Source of the DNA: Methylovulum sp.
GTDB taxonomy: Bacteria; Pseudomonadota; Gammaproteobacteria; Methylococcales; Methylomonadaceae
Length of the DNA stretch: 6,247 nt
Assembly: GCA_016919605.1 (NCBI GenBank)
Contig: JACXTQ010000072.1
Span: forward strand, 1-6,247
Direction: 5' to 3'
Shown: positions 5,835 to 6,247 of the stretch, one piece after another
Layout: each line of letters starts with the position of its first letter
Numbering within the stretch: position 1 is the stretch's first letter
The notes under the pieces: model-generated
Seen by the model: only the letters and a program-made list of their open reading frames with translations
Told to the model about the DNA's origin: nothing
The model's database searches: none
Made by a program: the position numbers and the translations under genes

Positions 5835-5884
5835 CCAATGCTTGTCGTCTGAAAATCAATTCTACATATGGAGTACGGTCTGCC

Positions 5885-6247
5885 ATGAAAATCGCCATTA
5901 TCGGAACTGGACGGGTTGGCTCCACGCTTGCCTATGCATTGGTTATCAAACAGGTCTGTGACCATTTGGTGATTGCCGGTCGTACGTATGAAAAAGCCTG
6001 GGGTGATGCGCTGGATTTGCAGCATACGCTGTCTTTTTGTTCAAGACCGATGCGTATAGAAGCCTGCACTAACGAGCAGGTAAAAGACGCAGATATTGTA
6101 GTTGTGACCGCCTCATCATCAACACCCGGACAAATTTTTTCATCCCGTTTGCAATTGGGCGACAAAAATACGGGGGTATTCAGGGAGTTGATTCCAATGC
6201 TGGCGGCCAATAATCCGAAGGCTTTGCTGATAATCATCAGCAATCCA
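5885..6247 (+). CDS. L-lactate/malate dehydrogenase family protein, N-terminal part (runs off right edge)
   Basis: An open frame of 121 codons runs from ATG 5885 to the window edge with no stop. It encodes the nucleotide-binding half of an L-2-hydroxyacid dehydrogenase (LDH/MDH superfamily). Seen directly: Rossmann GTGRVG (7-12), EKAWGDALDLQH (36-47, matching the family's KAxGxAxDLxH), DADIVVVTAS (68-77), and ISNP (118-121), whose Asn is a substrate-contacting residue in the family. Two departures stand out. The acidic residue that normally ends strand beta-2 and selects NAD is replaced by Gly32-Arg33-Thr34. The substrate loop reads SSSTPGQIFSSRLQL instead of the usual xPxKPGxxRxDL, so lactate versus malate specificity cannot be read from it; a hydroxyisocaproate-dehydrogenase-like activity is possible. 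The catalytic His and Asp lie beyond the edge. GGAG at 5870-5873 is 11 nt from the start, a rather long spacing, but the Rossmann strand begins at residue 2, so a later start is unlikely. Confidence 0.87.
   Translation, partial: MKIAIIGTGRVGSTLAYALVIKQVCDHLVIAGRTYEKAWGDALDLQHTLSFCSRPMRIEACTNEQVKDADIVVVTASSSTPGQIFSSRLQLGDKNTGVFRELIPMLAANNPKALLIIISNP

Noticed and set aside
5932..6243. 103-residue minus-strand open frame at the right edge
   Set aside because: It is antisense to the dehydrogenase gene, whose Rossmann motifs are unambiguous on the plus strand.

Overview
The window looks like a chromosomal segment of a Gram-negative gammaproteobacterium. It encodes an outer-membrane beta-barrel protein, periplasmic and inner-membrane parts of an ABC importer, and Shine-Dalgarno-led genes of moderate G+C. 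The combination of an alginate-export-family porin directly in front of modABC recalls methanotrophs of the order Methylococcales. That placement is from memory of the gene families, not from a search.

Left two thirds (1-4471) is one block on the minus strand, read right to left: an outer-membrane porin of the alginate-export family, then modA (periplasmic molybdate-binding protein), modB (permease), modC (ATPase with a C-terminal Mop domain), and the first 92 codons of modE (molybdate-responsive regulator), which runs off the left edge. The gaps are tight: 16 nt between porin and modA, 16 nt between modA and modB, and a 4-nt ATGA overlap between modB and modC. These four are almost certainly one transcript. 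modE follows after 124 nt that contain a REP-like hairpin and may be co-transcribed. Taken together this is a complete candidate route for molybdate: porin across the outer membrane, ModA in the periplasm, ModBC across the inner membrane, and ModE as sensor.

The 508-bp divergent intergenic region (4475-4982) separates this operon from aqpZ. It holds candidate promoters in both directions, a TATA-rich dyad that could be a ModE operator, a bulged hairpin in the presumed porin leader, and a second copy of the REP-like hairpin.

The right third is on the plus strand: a complete aquaporin Z gene (4983-5672), then a 212-bp gap unusually rich in inverted repeats, then the first 121 codons of a lactate/malate-dehydrogenase-family gene (5885 to the right edge). 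That protein lacks the usual NAD-selecting aspartate after strand beta-2, having Gly-Arg-Thr there instead, and its substrate loop is atypical.

The most interesting points are the porin as first gene of a molybdate operon, the probable cofactor switch in the dehydrogenase, and the two-copy REP-like hairpin. No tRNA, rRNA, CRISPR array, insertion sequence or phage gene was seen.
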